A stretch of 64,000 bases of DNA from Trematomus loennbergii (taxonomy: Eukaryota; Chordata; Actinopteri; Perciformes; Nototheniidae). The translations under genes were made by a program, and so were the position numbers. Below the pieces are notes generated by a model that saw only the letters and a program-made list of their open reading frames with translations, had not been told where the DNA came from and searched no databases. The stretch is from positions 22,501,434-22,565,433 of the forward strand of contig JAAOOA010000033.1 in assembly GCA_012861695.1 (NCBI GenBank). The letters run 5' to 3'. Of the stretch, positions 1-12,235 are shown piece after piece. Each line of letters begins with the position of its first letter. The first letter of the stretch is position 1.

Positions 1-1
1 G

Positions 2-175
2 ACACCACACTTTTTATCCTATCTGGCAGAATATGGCCTCTATAACGTTGGAGAAGCAGCTAGACAAATGGTTTGCATCAATGCTGAACAGTGTTTGGAC
101 TTTTATCCACTAGCTGCATATAGTCTATGTGGAATGACAGTCTTGTCCCTTAAACACAGTGTTCTGGATCAGTAG
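2..175 (+). CDS. 3' end of an unrecognised protein-coding gene (terminal exon)
   Basis: An open frame runs from the window edge to a TAG at 173-175, giving 57 residues that begin TPHFLSYLAEYGLYNVG and end SLKHSVLDQ. The composition is protein-like, with balanced hydrophobic and polar residues and no low complexity. I do not recognise the protein. The sequence after the stop is AT-rich and could be a 3' UTR. It may be the only trace of an ordinary host gene, but it could also be a chance frame: it is short and its upstream exon is outside the window. Confidence 0.4.
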   Translation, partial: TPHFLSYLAEYGLYNVGEAARQMVCINAEQCLDFYPLAAYSLCGMTVLSLKHSVLDQ

Positions 176-1044
176 CTTACTGATTTAGCCACTGAAGACT
201 TATGGGGTAGCATACTGTATTCGTTAGGACTGGGAATCTCACACGTCTATTTGATCTTGATTGTTGTAGTCATGATTTAATTCATAATCGATTCAGTGCA
301 TACATTAGATTCCAGATAGTAGTTTGAGTTATTTTTGTATTAGGACTGCATTAGGCATATATAGCTCATATCTAGTAAAGGCATATATAGGCTAGCTCTT
401 TAATACAAAGTATTCTCTTATTCACCCATTCACTCACTGTTACGAACTCAGACACTTAGGATGTAGGACCCAATTGCACGACCCGGGAGACAGAGGTAAA
501 GTACTTGTAAGATACTTTATTTTCCAAATACAGCAATGAACAACAAAAAAGGTAACTATCAAATCTCTAACCGAGATGACAAAAATAGAGGAACAAAATG
601 AAAGCGCTCACGTAGTGAGGAATCAAACTTTACTAGAGCACAAAGAGCATAGACCTGACCATAGCAAGAGACAATACGAACTGACAAAGAACACTTGGGA
701 GACAGGGGAATATAAGCACAGGGTAACTAGACACAGGTGGGACCAATCAGGGGCGGGGCTGACATTGATGAGCACAGGAGACACAGGTGAAAATAATCAG
801 GAAGCCTGGAATGAGAGAAAGCAAACGTAAATAACATGCATCTCTCTAGCATTTCTGTCGGTGCACAACACTCACACACACTGATGGCAGGGCAAAGTGC
901 CAGGATCAGGATTAGGAGTTAGCCATTCAGTGTCTTCGACACACTGGAGTCCGCATCAAAACAAGAACCTTCAGATTACCATACAACAGCTGTGCCTCAG
1001 CCTACAAAACCCCAGGTCAGCCAATAAAATGTATTTCACATTGA
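176..1044. other. Non-coding, repeat-like sequence with no recognised gene
   Basis: This stretch holds AT-rich DNA to about 430 and then a segment that reads like a dispersed repeat. I find no convincing coding frame, RNA gene or matched inverted ends. The 84-codon frame at 576-830 has no recognisable motif. Confidence 0.4.
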
Positions 1045-2175
1045 ACTACCATTAGGGATGGGTATCTTTAAGGTTTCAACGGTACTACTACTTTTATCGA
1101 TACCGCTTATCCATCCGGTCTTTTAACGGTACTTTTATCTGTTCTTTTGGAGAGAAAAAATAAGGTAAACTAACTAAACAAATTGTGAACAAAACTAACA
1201 TTTATTTTTATTTAAATGAAATACATAATATTTCACATCAAAGAAAACAACAGTGTTTTAACTAATTGTATTAAATAATCTGATGACAGAATTGTAAATA
1301 GAATAGCTGAAACTTGTTAGAAATTAAAATCAATGTTTTATAGCATAATTTAGTCGAAAACATACCGTCAGCTGTTTTATCCTGAAAAAACGGAAGTTCT
1401 CGTAAAATCTCAATGCCAAGCTTTTATTCTGAAAATCTTTCATCTCCGGTTAGCATTTAGCATGTGGCTAATATTACGTTTTCTAGAAATGTGAATGTAA
1501 AGTGAAAATGACACGGAATGTTGCACACCAAAACCTACTGATCTTAACACTACACCAGTCGAGATATTATAATTGCTGAATATTAAATGAAGGTACAGTT
1601 TATTTTAATACGTTTTGTTGACAGAAGTAGGTAGATATGAAGACTTCCGGGACTACAGTAAATGATAACTGCCGTAAATTATAACTGCTGAAAAGTACTC
1701 CTGGTATTACTAAAGAGGCTATTTACAGCCGTTATAATGCATTAAATAAAAAGTCATGAAAGAGAGTATGAGGAGATGAGGTGTGTGGAGTTATGCAATG
1801 AATGTACAACGTCTGAATCCTCTGTTATGCGCGATAACGGACATTGAAGACAGTGGAGGGAGGTCCCCCAGCAACGCGAACCGGCCCTTGAGGAGGAGCC
1901 AACAGAGGGGATATAACCAGCTGACGAGCGTTGTCTCGGAACTAGTCTTCACCCGGCGAGGCAACAGCTGCTGTCTCTCCTCTTACCCTCTGCTTGTTGT
2001 ATCACCACGCCATTTAAATTAAACTGAACTCATTTGAACCTTTCCGGAGACTCCATTAGTCTCTTGATTCTAAGCTCCTCTCCTGGACACGAGAACAACG
2101 AATACTTCTAACAAACTTTAACAAAATAAATAACTCCGTTACCTCTAATCATCAACCCATGTTTGTATAATTTAG

Positions 2176-2517
2176 TTAACTCCGTGTGATGCTGCTAGCA
2201 TGCATAATACCTGACGTGGAAAAGTTACTCGTGGATGGGGCTACAGAGCTACTAGAAAGACAGTCGAAAACGGTGCATTTCTCCGTCTGAATGTGGTGCA
2301 CTTTTGCTAAATGTTTCGACAAATTGCTTGTGTTACCACCCTTACATGCTAAACTCTTATTGCACTTTTGGTAACGAGCATTGTCCACATCGAGACGGGT
2401 AAAGTTTAACCACACCTCGGAGCACGTTCTCTCCGGCATTTCCTCCGTGCATGTAGCAGCTGCGTGTGTGTAACCGCCCCGCATCACAAGCAGGCGGGGG
2501 AGAGAGAGCTCTCTCAT
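2176..2517 (-). pseudogene. BED zinc-finger fragment of a hAT transposase
   Basis: The minus-strand frame contains SEVWLNFTRL, then CNKSLACKGGNTSNLSKHL and KVHH, the layout of a BED finger (aromatic W, first cysteines, GNTSNL-KHL, H-x-H). The first Cys-x2-Cys is damaged because it reads YQKCNKS. Only the N-terminal finger is present; the RNase H-like catalytic part and the dimerisation domain are absent. It fits the 5' end of the transposase of the hAT element around it. Confidence 0.7.
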
Positions 2518-2682
2518 CTGGATTGGAAAGATCGAAAATACTAAAAATAATCATAGACGCATTTTGCAGTCTTTTTGCATATTAGAAACGGAGTTGGCGA
2601 AACTAAAACTGCAATAATTCATATGACTCTCCAGTACCGATAAAAAGACCGATAACGTCTGAGCTTAACGGTACCACGGTCT

Positions 2683-3178
2683 TTAAAGTAGACCTATCAT
2701 GCTATATTTGAATAATATAGTGTAGGACCATACCTATATAAGGCATATTTATACTTTTTTTTTCTCAAAATACCAAACAGATCATGCATTTTAGCCATGC
2801 CTCATTTTGCTCAATTTGACATTTTTTAGATCTGTTTTAGCAAGGGTTGATTCTGTGTGCAACAGCACCATCTAGAGGCCTGGCATATGTACTACAACGT
2901 CTCCAGCGCTTTCGAACGGCAATGCCGTGGTTGTCTCCTCCTGATTGGTGGAGTTGGCCCAATAGCCGTAGCGCCACTGTCCTGACGTCAGGAAAGTGTT
3001 CAAATCTGGATCAGTTTTATCAGATCCGTTGCAGCCCCTTTTTTAGAGATTTGGGTATGGAGGAAAATAGAGAGAATTGTGTTTTCTGACACTTGGTGAG
3101 TTCCCTGGAACACCGGGGACACATATTCATGTATAAAAGACGTACAAAAGTGCATTTTGCATGATAGGTCCCCTTTAA
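2683..3178. mobile_element. TTAA-flanked MITE, family A copy 1
   Basis: TTAA at 2683-2686 is followed by AGTAGACCTATCATGC. The right end is GCATGATAGGTCCCCT followed by TTAA at 3175-3178. TTAA duplications suggest mobilisation by a piggyBac-type transposase. A second copy in opposite orientation lies at 58649-59317. No coding capacity is evident. Confidence 0.75.
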
Positions 3179-3981
3179 AGGAGTCATGGCCATTTCCACT
3201 GATCATAATTCCATTGTTGAGGTATACTAAAATAGATTTATACTGTGCATTTTTCCAAACTCACATTGGTTTCTTATACAGCATCTCTGTAAACTACTTG
3301 TATTCACTGAATTTCACTCTCTGCCTTTAACGGCTCGTTGTAGCTCCCAAAGCTCCAGCCCCCACCCTCCCTGTGAGCACAGTGTGCTCTGATTGGTCGG
3401 GACGTTGTGAATCGCGCTGAGCTCCGTGGAGGTGTTGTTTCCTTGTTTAGGATACATAGCGAAACACAGCCAAACTCATCCTGAGCACACACCCGAAGTA
3501 AAAACATTAAGTGTGGCTTGATATTGAGTAAGAAAAAGGTTGATAAACGCTGTGAGAATGGGTCTGCAGAGAGAATTTCGCCGCAATCCCAACTGTCTGT
3601 TATCAGCCTGCAGCCAGGGAGGAGAAATCAGCTGCCTGCTCCCTGCACACAGATGTGTGTGTGAGGAAGTCCGTGGATTGGTCAATTTGGACCAATCAGC
3701 GGGGGCTTAACGTAACGGCCGCGGACGTAACGCAACGGCTCCACGGATTGGTCCATTTAGTTCCGGGTACGGCTGACATCATGCCGTCCCGGAATAATCA
3801 AATGGACAATGACGTATCTCCAACGAGGCGTTTTGGGGAGGTATTTTCTGTGTTTAGAGTTTTACTCGCTATAGGATGTACTTGAGGGTTTTGACTCTGC
3901 ACACCGTTTACATGCATTAAAAACCTTCATAACACACAAGGGGACGGGTAATAACGGAAAAGCATGACACCTCTCCTTTAA
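3175..3981. mobile_element. TTAA-flanked element, family B copy 1 (short)
   Basis: The left end is TTAA then AGGAGTCATGGCCATTTCC; the right end is GCATGACACCTCTCCT then TTAA at 3978-3981. Both ends match the longer copy at 6510-8541 over more than 100 bp. The left TTAA is the same four bases that end the neighbouring family A element. No gene is seen inside. Confidence 0.75.
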
Positions 3982-4037
3982 TAATTCAGCCCCGGGGCCC
4001 GTTTAATACGAGGCTCGGTACCATCCCTAACTACCAT

Positions 4038-4528
4038 CCTAACCAGCTCTAATTACTGTCAAATGTTATGGTAGATAGTGAGCTCACTCATAACTAGCAA
4101 AATCTGGGCTCAAGCTGTGTTTATCTTTCTTTGTAGTCATGGATGATCTGGCCAATTTCATAACGGCAGTGCTTCCAGGCTGTGGACTGCAACCTATTAG
4201 TTGGGTCATCTCCAGCAATTCCGTGACCGTGGAGAGCGGAGGTTCGTTTCTCAGTGGATTTGTCATCAATGAAGGGTTTAAAAAAAAATGACCCCCATGC
4301 CTGCAAATGTATTTTATTTTATTTTATATATATTTATTTCATTTCATTGTGCCTGAGATTATATTTTATATTATATATTATTATTCAAATGATCATTTAA
4401 AACTATATAATACATTATTTTGCTTCAGGGAAGAAAAATTAAAAAGATGTGGAAAAAAGTTTTGTTGTTAGTTTTTGTTAGTTAGTCGGCTACTTTTAAC
4501 GTGACGCACAACAATACAAGTAACTGAC
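4038..4528. other. Gap with no supported gene
   Basis: This stretch holds a minus frame at 4084-4269 (61 codons) with no motif I recognise, followed by AT-rich DNA around 4300-4460. It lies just upstream of the ZMYM1-like transposase and may be part of the same hAT element, but I could not find that element's ends. Confidence 0.3.
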
Positions 4529-5991
4529 ATGGCGCAAAAATGAATATCGGATTTTTTTCTCTCTAAAAACGCTAAATCTGCAAAAAATATTGAATTAGAA
4601 GATGCAGGGGCAGGACATTTGTCTACCACAACCACCAACGAGCACCAGCATCCTAGCAGCAGCTCCGAGGAAACTGGAGCTAGCAGTTCAGCTGTGGCTA
4701 ACGCTAGCCATGACCACACACCAGGTGGTGCAGTTGACAAGCTAGACCAGACACCTAACGTTTTGGGGTTTGATGAGCCGTGTCGACCAGACATACGTTT
4801 TCCTGCCAGGACAGAGACCTTCGAGCGGTCATTTCAGAAAAGCTGGTTTACCTGGTGGAAATGGGTGCATTATGTCACGGAGAAAGACACCGTTCTTTGC
4901 TTCACCTGCTGCAAAGCCATAGAGAAGGGCTTAAGACATAATGACAGAAAGACAAGTTCATTTACAGTAGGAGGCTTTTGTAACTGGCGTAAAGCAACCA
5001 CAAAGTTTAGCCAGCACGAGTTGTCTGACATTCACTCAGAATCCGCTGCTCAACACTCCCATTAATGCTCTACTGTCGGAGATTGTTGAGAAAGAGCAAA
5101 CAACGGCCAGAACAGTCCTAGAGCTAATATTCAGATCAGTGAGATTCATCGGCAGCTTAGGACTATCATTAAGAGGCCATAACAATCGAGATGGGGTGCT
5201 ATGGAAACTGATGATGGAGCGGACATTTACATTGCGAAAAAGCCGGGAGTGGCTGCAGCGAAGAGACAACTGGATGTCCGACACGGTACAAATGAAATAT
5301 TGGAGATATTCGCCCATGCTGTTCAAAGAGAAATCGTGTCCGAAGCGAGAGAGCATTCTTTCTATGGTCTTACTGCAGATGCGACCACTGATATAAGTAC
5401 ATCAGAGCAATTTTCCATTACTTTGCAATACGTGGATTCAAAACTTGAGGCAGTGAATGCTTTCCTTGGATTTTACAGTGCACCTGATTCAACTGGAGAA
5501 ACACTTTTTCCTTGCATAAAGGACGTTTTTCTGCGCTTGAATTTGCCACTGGAGCGTCTTAGGGGATTTGCTTCGATGGTGCTGCGAATATGTCGGGCCG
5601 CATCTCGGGTGTGCAAGCCAAACTGAAAGAGCAGTGTCCATCTGCACTATACGTGCACTGTAGTAACCATGCACTTGATCTGGTATTACAAGAAGTGGCG
5701 AGGGAAGTTCGTGTTGTTGCAGACACATTCAACTTTGTACGGAGTGTCTCAGTGGTGGTCGGGGAGTCATCAAAGCGCAAGATGCTGTTCCAGATGCTGT
5801 TCCAGTCCATGTTTGGTGATGATGAGGCGGTTTGCAACTTGCTGTCATGTCACAGAGTCATGCCCGACTCGGGGGCCGTACGCACAAGGGCGATTTCACG
5901 GGTTGTCTCCTCATATACAGCCCTTTTGCAGACACTGAAGATGCTTGAACAAGACAAGACAGTCAGGGGAGATACTCGGGCAAAAGTATCT
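4529..5991 (+). pseudogene. ZMYM1-like hAT transposase (TTF finger + DUF4371-like), truncated
   Basis: The frame has an N-terminal TTF-type finger (RSFQKSWFTWW, CFTCCKAIEKG, then GGFCNWRKA and a final HELSDIH) at 4619-5065. This is followed by a DUF4371-like catalytic region with FYGLTADATTDIS (the DDE aspartate segment) and SGRISGVQAKLKEQCPSALY-VHCSNHALDLVLQEV. It is broken by frameshifts near 4560, 5060-5200 and 5580, so it is dead. The frame stops at 5991, where the Harbinger-1 terminal repeat begins; the C-terminal dimerisation region was not found in the window. The family is a domesticated and mobile hAT lineage common in fish. Confidence 0.75.
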
Positions 5992-6509
5992 GGGGCCTCA
6001 TTTATAACGCTGTGCGTAGGATTGACGTAGGAAGGTTGCTTACGTAGTACAAAGCACAAAAATAAGGACATACATTTTCCGCCATTTTCCGATTCACAAA
6101 ACATTGCGTACCGGCGAGGGAAGTGCGTACGGCACTTCCTACGCCGGTTTCCCTTTATAAATCCCAATCAACTAGAAATGCGGTGCAGCTTTTGCGGGCT
6201 TCCCGCCACACCCATAATTGCCCATAAATAGACATTGATACGCCCATAATGAATATTCATCAAACCGATTTCCGGCAAAAACGAACATGGCAAATACAGA
6301 AAAAAGAGGCAAGAAAAGAAACTTTAATAACTCAGAAATTGAAATCCTTGTCGGAGAAGTAGAGACGAGGCAAAACATTTTGTTTGGTGGCCATAGTATT
6401 GGTGTAACGAATGCCAAAAAGGCAAGAGAGTGGCAGCATGTGGCAGATGCTGTGAACACTGCATCAGCACAGGGTCGCACTGTCACTGAAATTAAAAAGT
6501 GGTCCGACA

Positions 6510-8541
6510 TTAAAGGGCCCATGTCATGGCCATTTCCACTGATCATAATTACATTGTTGAGGTATACTAAAATAGATTTATACTGTGCAATTTTCCAAAC
6601 TCACATTGGTTTCGCATACAGCATCTCTGTCAAGCATGTGTATTCAGCAGTATTCACTTTCTCCACTAAACGACTCGTTGGAGCTCTAGCCCCCCCCTCC
6701 CTGTGAGCCTAGTGTGCTCCGATTGGTCAGCTCGGCCACTCTGTTCTGATTAGTCAACCACCAGAGAGGCTACGCCCGCTTTTTTCGGGGAACATCAGTT
6801 ATAGAAGAGTGTGACGGCCCCAGGGCCTTTGTGCAGGTGTGTTGCAGGGCTTACGGTGGGGTGGAGCTGAAGAGGGTAATCAGCGCGATCACGGAGCCGG
6901 TGCTATTAATCCCAGCGGCCCGGAGTCTCTCTCCAAAGCGGCTGCAGAAGGACGAACTGAGCGACCCTCTCCCCTCGACCACCTATCTCTGCATTTACCA
7001 CAATAAATGTGCCGTGGTTTTGTAAACTCGTGTATGTCTCCTTGCCTTTCCGAGCCGGTCATAACAAAGAGTAAGTTATTTTTACCTGTAATAAACTACT
7101 TTGATGAGAAATCAAATCATGGTTTGCTATATATGAATTCAGGGAAGAAAGGATAGGCCTACTAAGTATTTCCATTAAACTTTATTTTTAGAAATGTACA
7201 AAATGAACATAAATATACATATATACACGGTATATCATCCATTCCTCCTCGCATCTTGCCTGCGCACAGCCGGTGCGGTGCAGGCCTCAGTAGTAGTCCC
7301 GTCCCCGTCATGGATTGTCCGCCAGGATCTGGCTGGACGAAATCAAATGCAAATCACAAAATATTAGAGAAACTTAGTTGTTTTAGATTCGTAGTAGTGT
7401 AATGAACAGCTTGCCTGCTAATATGCTAACCTAGCTTTGTTTACCTTGGTAGCTAACACGATATGAACGTTAGCTTGGAGGAAAGGCAACTATAATGCAG
7501 TGTAATAAAAACTATGAACAAAAGCTAGTGGTTCATATTAGGCTAGCAATAATGTGTTTATAATTGCAATCGTATACGGGTATTCTGCTACCATACAATG
7601 TAACTTGCATGAATACATTGTTTTGCGCTAGCATACAGCTAGCCTCGTTAGCTACATGCAGTATGTACTGTCACAATGTACGTAAATCACCCGGAGTATA
7701 CTGTATGAGTATTCCGTGTGTGTGACTGCAGACATTCTCCTGCCATGACAAACATGTAAGGCCATCTGCTGACATTGTAGTTGATATATTTAAACGCTAG
7801 CAACGTAGCATCACAAAAATGTTTTTCCGACCAAACCTAGCTTAGCTCCGTGTGTTAGATCGGTTGCATACACGCTACGCCAGCTATAATGTAATTACGT
7901 TTCGCGACTGACCGCACGGCAGTATACTGTCAATAGGTATTTTGTGTGTGAATGCAGACATTCTCCTGCTATGAGATACATGTATGCAAGGCCATCTGCT
8001 GATATTAGAGTTGATATATGGAAACTCTAGCAACTTAGTTAGCACAGTTAGCACTGTGTCAATGGCTTAGCAGTCCAACACAGTTTACACATTTAAACAG
8101 TCTTGTTTGATAAATACACAAATAACAATGCAAACTTACAGGTTGTATACCCGGATCTTCCCCTGCTCCAAACGGTCCAAACAAGCTGTGCATATCCGGC
8201 CTCAAACTGGGCAATGTTTTGGAAGCTTTCGTCTGTGAAATGCCGGTTCTTCGAACCTCTGGAGGAGGAACACGCCGCTGCTGGTGTGGCCATAGCTCTT
8301 CGGGATTGGTCCATTTCGTTCCGGGTACCGCATGACATCATGCGGTACCCGGAAGAATCAAATGGGCAGTGACGTATCTCCAACGAGGCGTTTTGGGGAG
8401 GTATTTTCTGTGTTAGAGTTTTACTCGCTACAGGGTGTACTTTGAGGGTTTTGACTCTGCACACCGTTTACATGCATAAAAACCTTCATAACACACAAGG
8501 GGACGGGTAATAACCGGAAAAGCATGACATGGGAGCTTTAA
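6510..8541. mobile_element. TTAA-flanked element, family B copy 2 (about 2 kb)
   Basis: TTAA at 6510-6513 and 8538-8541 flank ends AGGGCCCATGTCATG and CATGACATGGGAGCT. Removing the element plus one TTAA rejoins KKWSDIK to VDAKK in frame, confirming the borders. The outer parts match the short copy at 3175-3981; the middle (about 6810-8200) is extra and holds no gene I can identify. It is non-autonomous, with piggyBac-like target use. Confidence 0.85.
7690..8060 (+). repeat. Diverged tandem duplication inside the family B element
   Basis: Two blocks starting near 7695 and 7920 share AGTATACTGT, GACATTCTCCTGC, AAGGCCATCTGCTGA and GTTGATAT in the same order. The offset is about 226 bp and the copies differ by many substitutions. 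Confidence 0.65.
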
Positions 8542-10144
8542 GGTGGACGCCAAAAAACGCCTGGCCTCACACAGGCAGAGTGTGTGTGCCACGGGAGGGG
8601 AACGGGGGCACCGGAACTCACCCCTATGGATGAAAGGCTGGCCGGTATAATCGGCGAATCCCTGCTGAGTGGAGTGGTGACGGAGGCAGATGGGGACACC
8701 GATGTTAAGTGTCCACCGGATGAACCAGGTAACCACATTTATATACCCGTGTTTGAAATGAGAGTAAACCAAATGCATTCAAGTTGTGTGATATCTGCTG
8801 GTAGCCGATGTAAAGAAAACAATAAGTCCATGTAGAAAAACAAATCATAACTTTATTTAGAAAAACAAATCATAACTTTATTAACAAAATCATTTGTTAT
8901 AGATGCTGGTTCCAGCGGGGTAGGGGGACAGTGTACCGAGGAACCTCGTGTCTCGAGCCCAGGCGTCTCCACGGCACCTCCGGCGCCGAGCCCCGGCGTC
9001 TCCACGGCACCTCCTGCGCAGCCCTCCAGCAGCGGCCGTGTCCTCACGGATGCAGTCCTGCAGATGCAGAGGGACACAATTGCTGCAATACACGAGGTTG
9101 CAAGACAGCTGGGACAAATTCATCATGTGCTGGCTGAAATAAGCACTTCTTTAAAAGATTTGGCCAATAAATAAATTTTTTCCATACCTTGTTTTGTCTG
9201 TTTTACAAGTGACGCATCACATCCAGACGCTGTTGCAGTCCACCAGGGTTTCTCGCCCATGCCTGGGGAAGGGGGTCGGGCTCGTCTTGGGCACAAGCAG
9301 CCTCAGGGGGTAATGGGACATTGTTCAGCAGTGCCAAATTGTGAAGCACAGCACACGCCCTCACAATTGGCACACCTTGTCAGGCTTGTAACAGAGTTTG
9401 TCTCCTGTGGCATCGAGGCAGCGCCATCTGCCCTTTAGCAGCCCTATGGTGCGCTCTACCACAGCTCGTGCCTGGCTGTGGAGAGTATTATATTGTCTCT
9501 CCTCTGCGCTCTGCGGTTGTGGAATGGGGTGAGCAGCCACCGCTTGAGGGGATATCCACTGTCACCTGTAGGGTTGATAAATAGCTCATATAACGCAGCA
9601 TATATACATTATTATTTATTTAGGAGTTTTACATTTAATTAATTAATTCTTACCTAAAAGCCAGCCATCACGCACAGCTCCGGCCTCAAGTCTGCGGCCA
9701 ACACTGCTGTTACGCCAAATGAAGGAGTCATGGACCCAGGCCACCGAGCAACTACATTTGTTAGCAGCATGTTCGCATCACATGATTTGGACATTAATGG
9801 AATGAAAGTGCTTTCGATTAACGAATGCACTTTCATTCACACTAGGTGCCCTTAAAGCAATGTGAGTGCAGTCAATGGCACCGATTACATTTGGGAAACC
9901 GGACATTGCTGCAAATTGCATTTTATTATTTGCCTGCTCACTAGAGATGGCAAATCCGGATCCTTTTACGGACTCAGGGTCTTCTGAGTCAGTCATTGAA
10001 GAGATCCGGATCATACGAGTCATTTGAGTCATATGAGTCAGCATCACCAAGACCGTAGAAATCCTATCGGTGAAACCGAAAAGTTGATGCATTTCACGAG
10101 CATATTATTATTCCATATATTTGAATATATATATATTTGTATAT

Positions 10145-10175
<31 letters not shown>

Positions 10176-10419
10176 ATATCTGCATGTATATTTTCTATTT
10201 CGACATGTATATTTTATATTTTATTTATTTTCTTTCTATTCTTGTTTATTTGTAGTTTTGTTTTATTGTAAAATGCCTTTTATGCTGCTGTAACAACAAC
10301 AATTTCCCAATTTGGGATCAATAAAGTACTATCTATCTATTAAACTGACGTTATATTAACCTCCGCTACACAGTGTATTTGCTTTAATAAAAAATGTTGA
10401 TCACAAAAAAAAGGGTTAT

Positions 10420-10720
10420 TTTGCGATTTGGCAAATCTGAGTCTGCTGTTGACTCGTGCATGAGGACGAGTCTGCTGGATCTCTGGATCTGCTGCTATAT
10501 ACGGCTCCGAGTCTGCACGAGTCTGCTCTGCTGTGTGTTGCAGCGAGTCAGGATTTGCGAATCTGCGAGTCTGCTGTTGACTCGTGCATAATATAGCGTG
10601 GGAGCCGGGTCTGGAGGAGGGGCTATGCTCGTGCACATGACGAGTATGGATTGCTGGATCTGCTATGCTATTACGGTTAGGAGCCGTCGGCTCCTCTGAG
10701 TCCCCACGAGTCTGCAGGAA
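10420..10720 (+). repeat. Imperfect array of GAGTCTGC motifs
   Basis: The motif CGAGTCTGCTG and its variants recur many times, including two near-identical stretches reading GCGAATCTG/CAAATCTG then AGTCTGCTGTTGACTCGTGC around 10430 and 10560. Related GAGTC words fill the rest of the left arm. They may be subterminal binding repeats for the transposase, which is inference. Confidence 0.5.
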
Positions 10721-10737
10721 GTTTCACTGATTTAAAC

Positions 10738-12235
10738 ACTCCACCATCATTCCTGTCCCCAAAAAGACAATCATCACCTGCCCCAACGACTACCGCCCAG
10801 TAGCACTCACCTCCATCATAATGAAGTGCTTTGAGCGGTTAGTCAAATTATTCATCACCTCCTCCCTCCCTGAATCTCTGGACCCCCTGCAGTTTGCCTA
10901 CAAAGCAAACAGGTCCACAGACGACGCCATAGCCCTCACCCTCCCCACTGCCCTCTCACACCTGGACCCGAAGAACAGGAACACATATGTGAGAATGCTG
11001 TTCATTGACTACAGTTCAGCATTCAACACCATTGTGCCCTCCAAGCTGGCCATCAAGCTCAGAGACCTCGGGCTCAACAGCGCCCTCTGTGACTGGATCC
11101 TGAACTTCCTGACGGGCAGACCCCAGGCAGTGCGGGTGGGAAATATCACATCCTCCACCCTGATTCTCAACACCGGTGCCCTCAAGGCTGCGTGCTCAGC
11201 CCTCTCCTCTACTCCCTGTTCACCCACGACTGCGTGGCCACACACAGCTCCAACACCATCGTGAAGTTTGCTGATGACACGACCGTCATCGGCCAGATCA
11301 CAGACGATGACGAGACGGCGTACAGAGAGGAGGTCGAAAAACCTGACATCTTGGTGCCAGGAGAACAACCTCCATCTCAACATCAGCAAAACAAAAGAGC
11401 TGACTACAGGAAGCAGCAGAGAGAGGGACACGCTCCCATCGCCATCAATGGGACTACGGTGGAGAGAGTCAAAAGCTTCAGGTTCCTTGGGGTCCACATC
11501 ACTGAGGACCTGACATGGTCTCTTCACACCACCACCATCACCAAGAAAGCTCGACAGCGGCTCTTCTTCCTCCGCAGGTTGAGGAGGTTCAAAATGGACT
11601 CCAGGATACTCTGCAACTTCTACAGGTGCACGATAGAGAGTATCCTCACTGGCAGCATGACGGCCTGGTACGGCAGCTGCACGACCTCGATCGTAAGGCT
11701 TTACAGAGGGTGGTGAAAACTGCACAGCACATCACCAGGACGGAGCTGCCATCCATGGAGGACCTTTACTCCCAGCGGCTCAGGAAGAAATCACTACGGA
11801 TTATCAAAGACCCCCCATCACCCCAGCCACAAACTGTTCTTTCTGTTGCCGTCTGGCAGACGTTACCGCAGCATCCTGGCAAGGACAAGAAGATTCGGAG
11901 ACAGTTTCTTCCCGCGGGCAGTGAGACTGTTAAAATATTGAACTGTTGAAACAACATCAAACATTCAACTGCTACTCAGTAGTATGTATCTAATACCTAA
12001 TATATATATCATTCCAATAACTTGTATATAGACTCGTACTGCACTATTCCACATCATAACTTTATTTCATTTTTATAACTATATTATTTTTGTATTGCTC
12101 ATGCTCTTATTGTTATTATGTTATGTTATTATGTTGCATTGTTGGAGAAGCCTGTGACATAAGATTTTCAACTGCATAATTACTCTGTAGCTATGTCAGA
12201 TTGACAATAAAGAACCTTGAACCTTGAACCTTGAT
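10738..12235 (+). mobile_element. 5'-truncated Rex1/CR1/L2-group LINE, reverse transcriptase part
   Basis: The three frames together read [53 protein letters not shown] (motif A Asp), a damaged [18 protein letters not shown] motif B near 11190, and [11 protein letters not shown] (catalytic Asp pair). The C-terminal LTGSMTAWYG and RTRRFGDSFFPRAV-type end appear in shifted frames. At least three frameshifts make it inactive. The 3' end closes with AATAAAG and repeats of ACCTTGA. It lacks the endonuclease domain. Confidence 0.8.

Larger units (their letters stand above)
1053..4029. mobile_element. hAT-type DNA transposon with 8-bp target duplication
   Basis: The ends are inverted: TAGGGATGGGTA on the left and TACCATCCCTA on the right. 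Both are flanked by the same octamer ACTACCAT (1045-1052 and 4030-4037). An 8-bp duplication with TAGGGATGG-type ends is the hallmark of animal hAT transposons. The body carries a BED finger remnant on the minus strand and two TTAA-type insertions (2683-3178 and 3175-3981). No full transposase remains, so it is non-autonomous now. I see nothing else in 1053-2175. Confidence 0.85.
6287..9174 (+). pseudogene. Harbinger-1 Myb/SANT-like protein, split by a TTAA element
   Basis: ATG at 6287 opens MANTEKRGKKRNFNN followed by SEIEILVGEVETRQ and KKAREWQHVADAVN, a Myb/SANT-like helix set, ending KKWSDIK at 6513. A family B element then interrupts. The frame resumes at 8542 with VDAKKRLASHRQ and continues through TPMDERLAGIIGES to a donor at 8729. 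An acceptor at 8901-8902 leads to a final exon rich in Ser/Pro/Ala that ends with a coiled-coil-like RDTIAAIHEVARQLGQIHHV and a stop at 9172-9174. Besides the insertion I see one 1-base shift in a G run near 8597. These proteins bind the element ends and assist the transposase. Confidence 0.75.

Noticed and set aside
11009..11725. 238-codon minus-strand frame
   Set aside because: It lies antisense to a LINE reverse transcriptase with clear motifs on plus.
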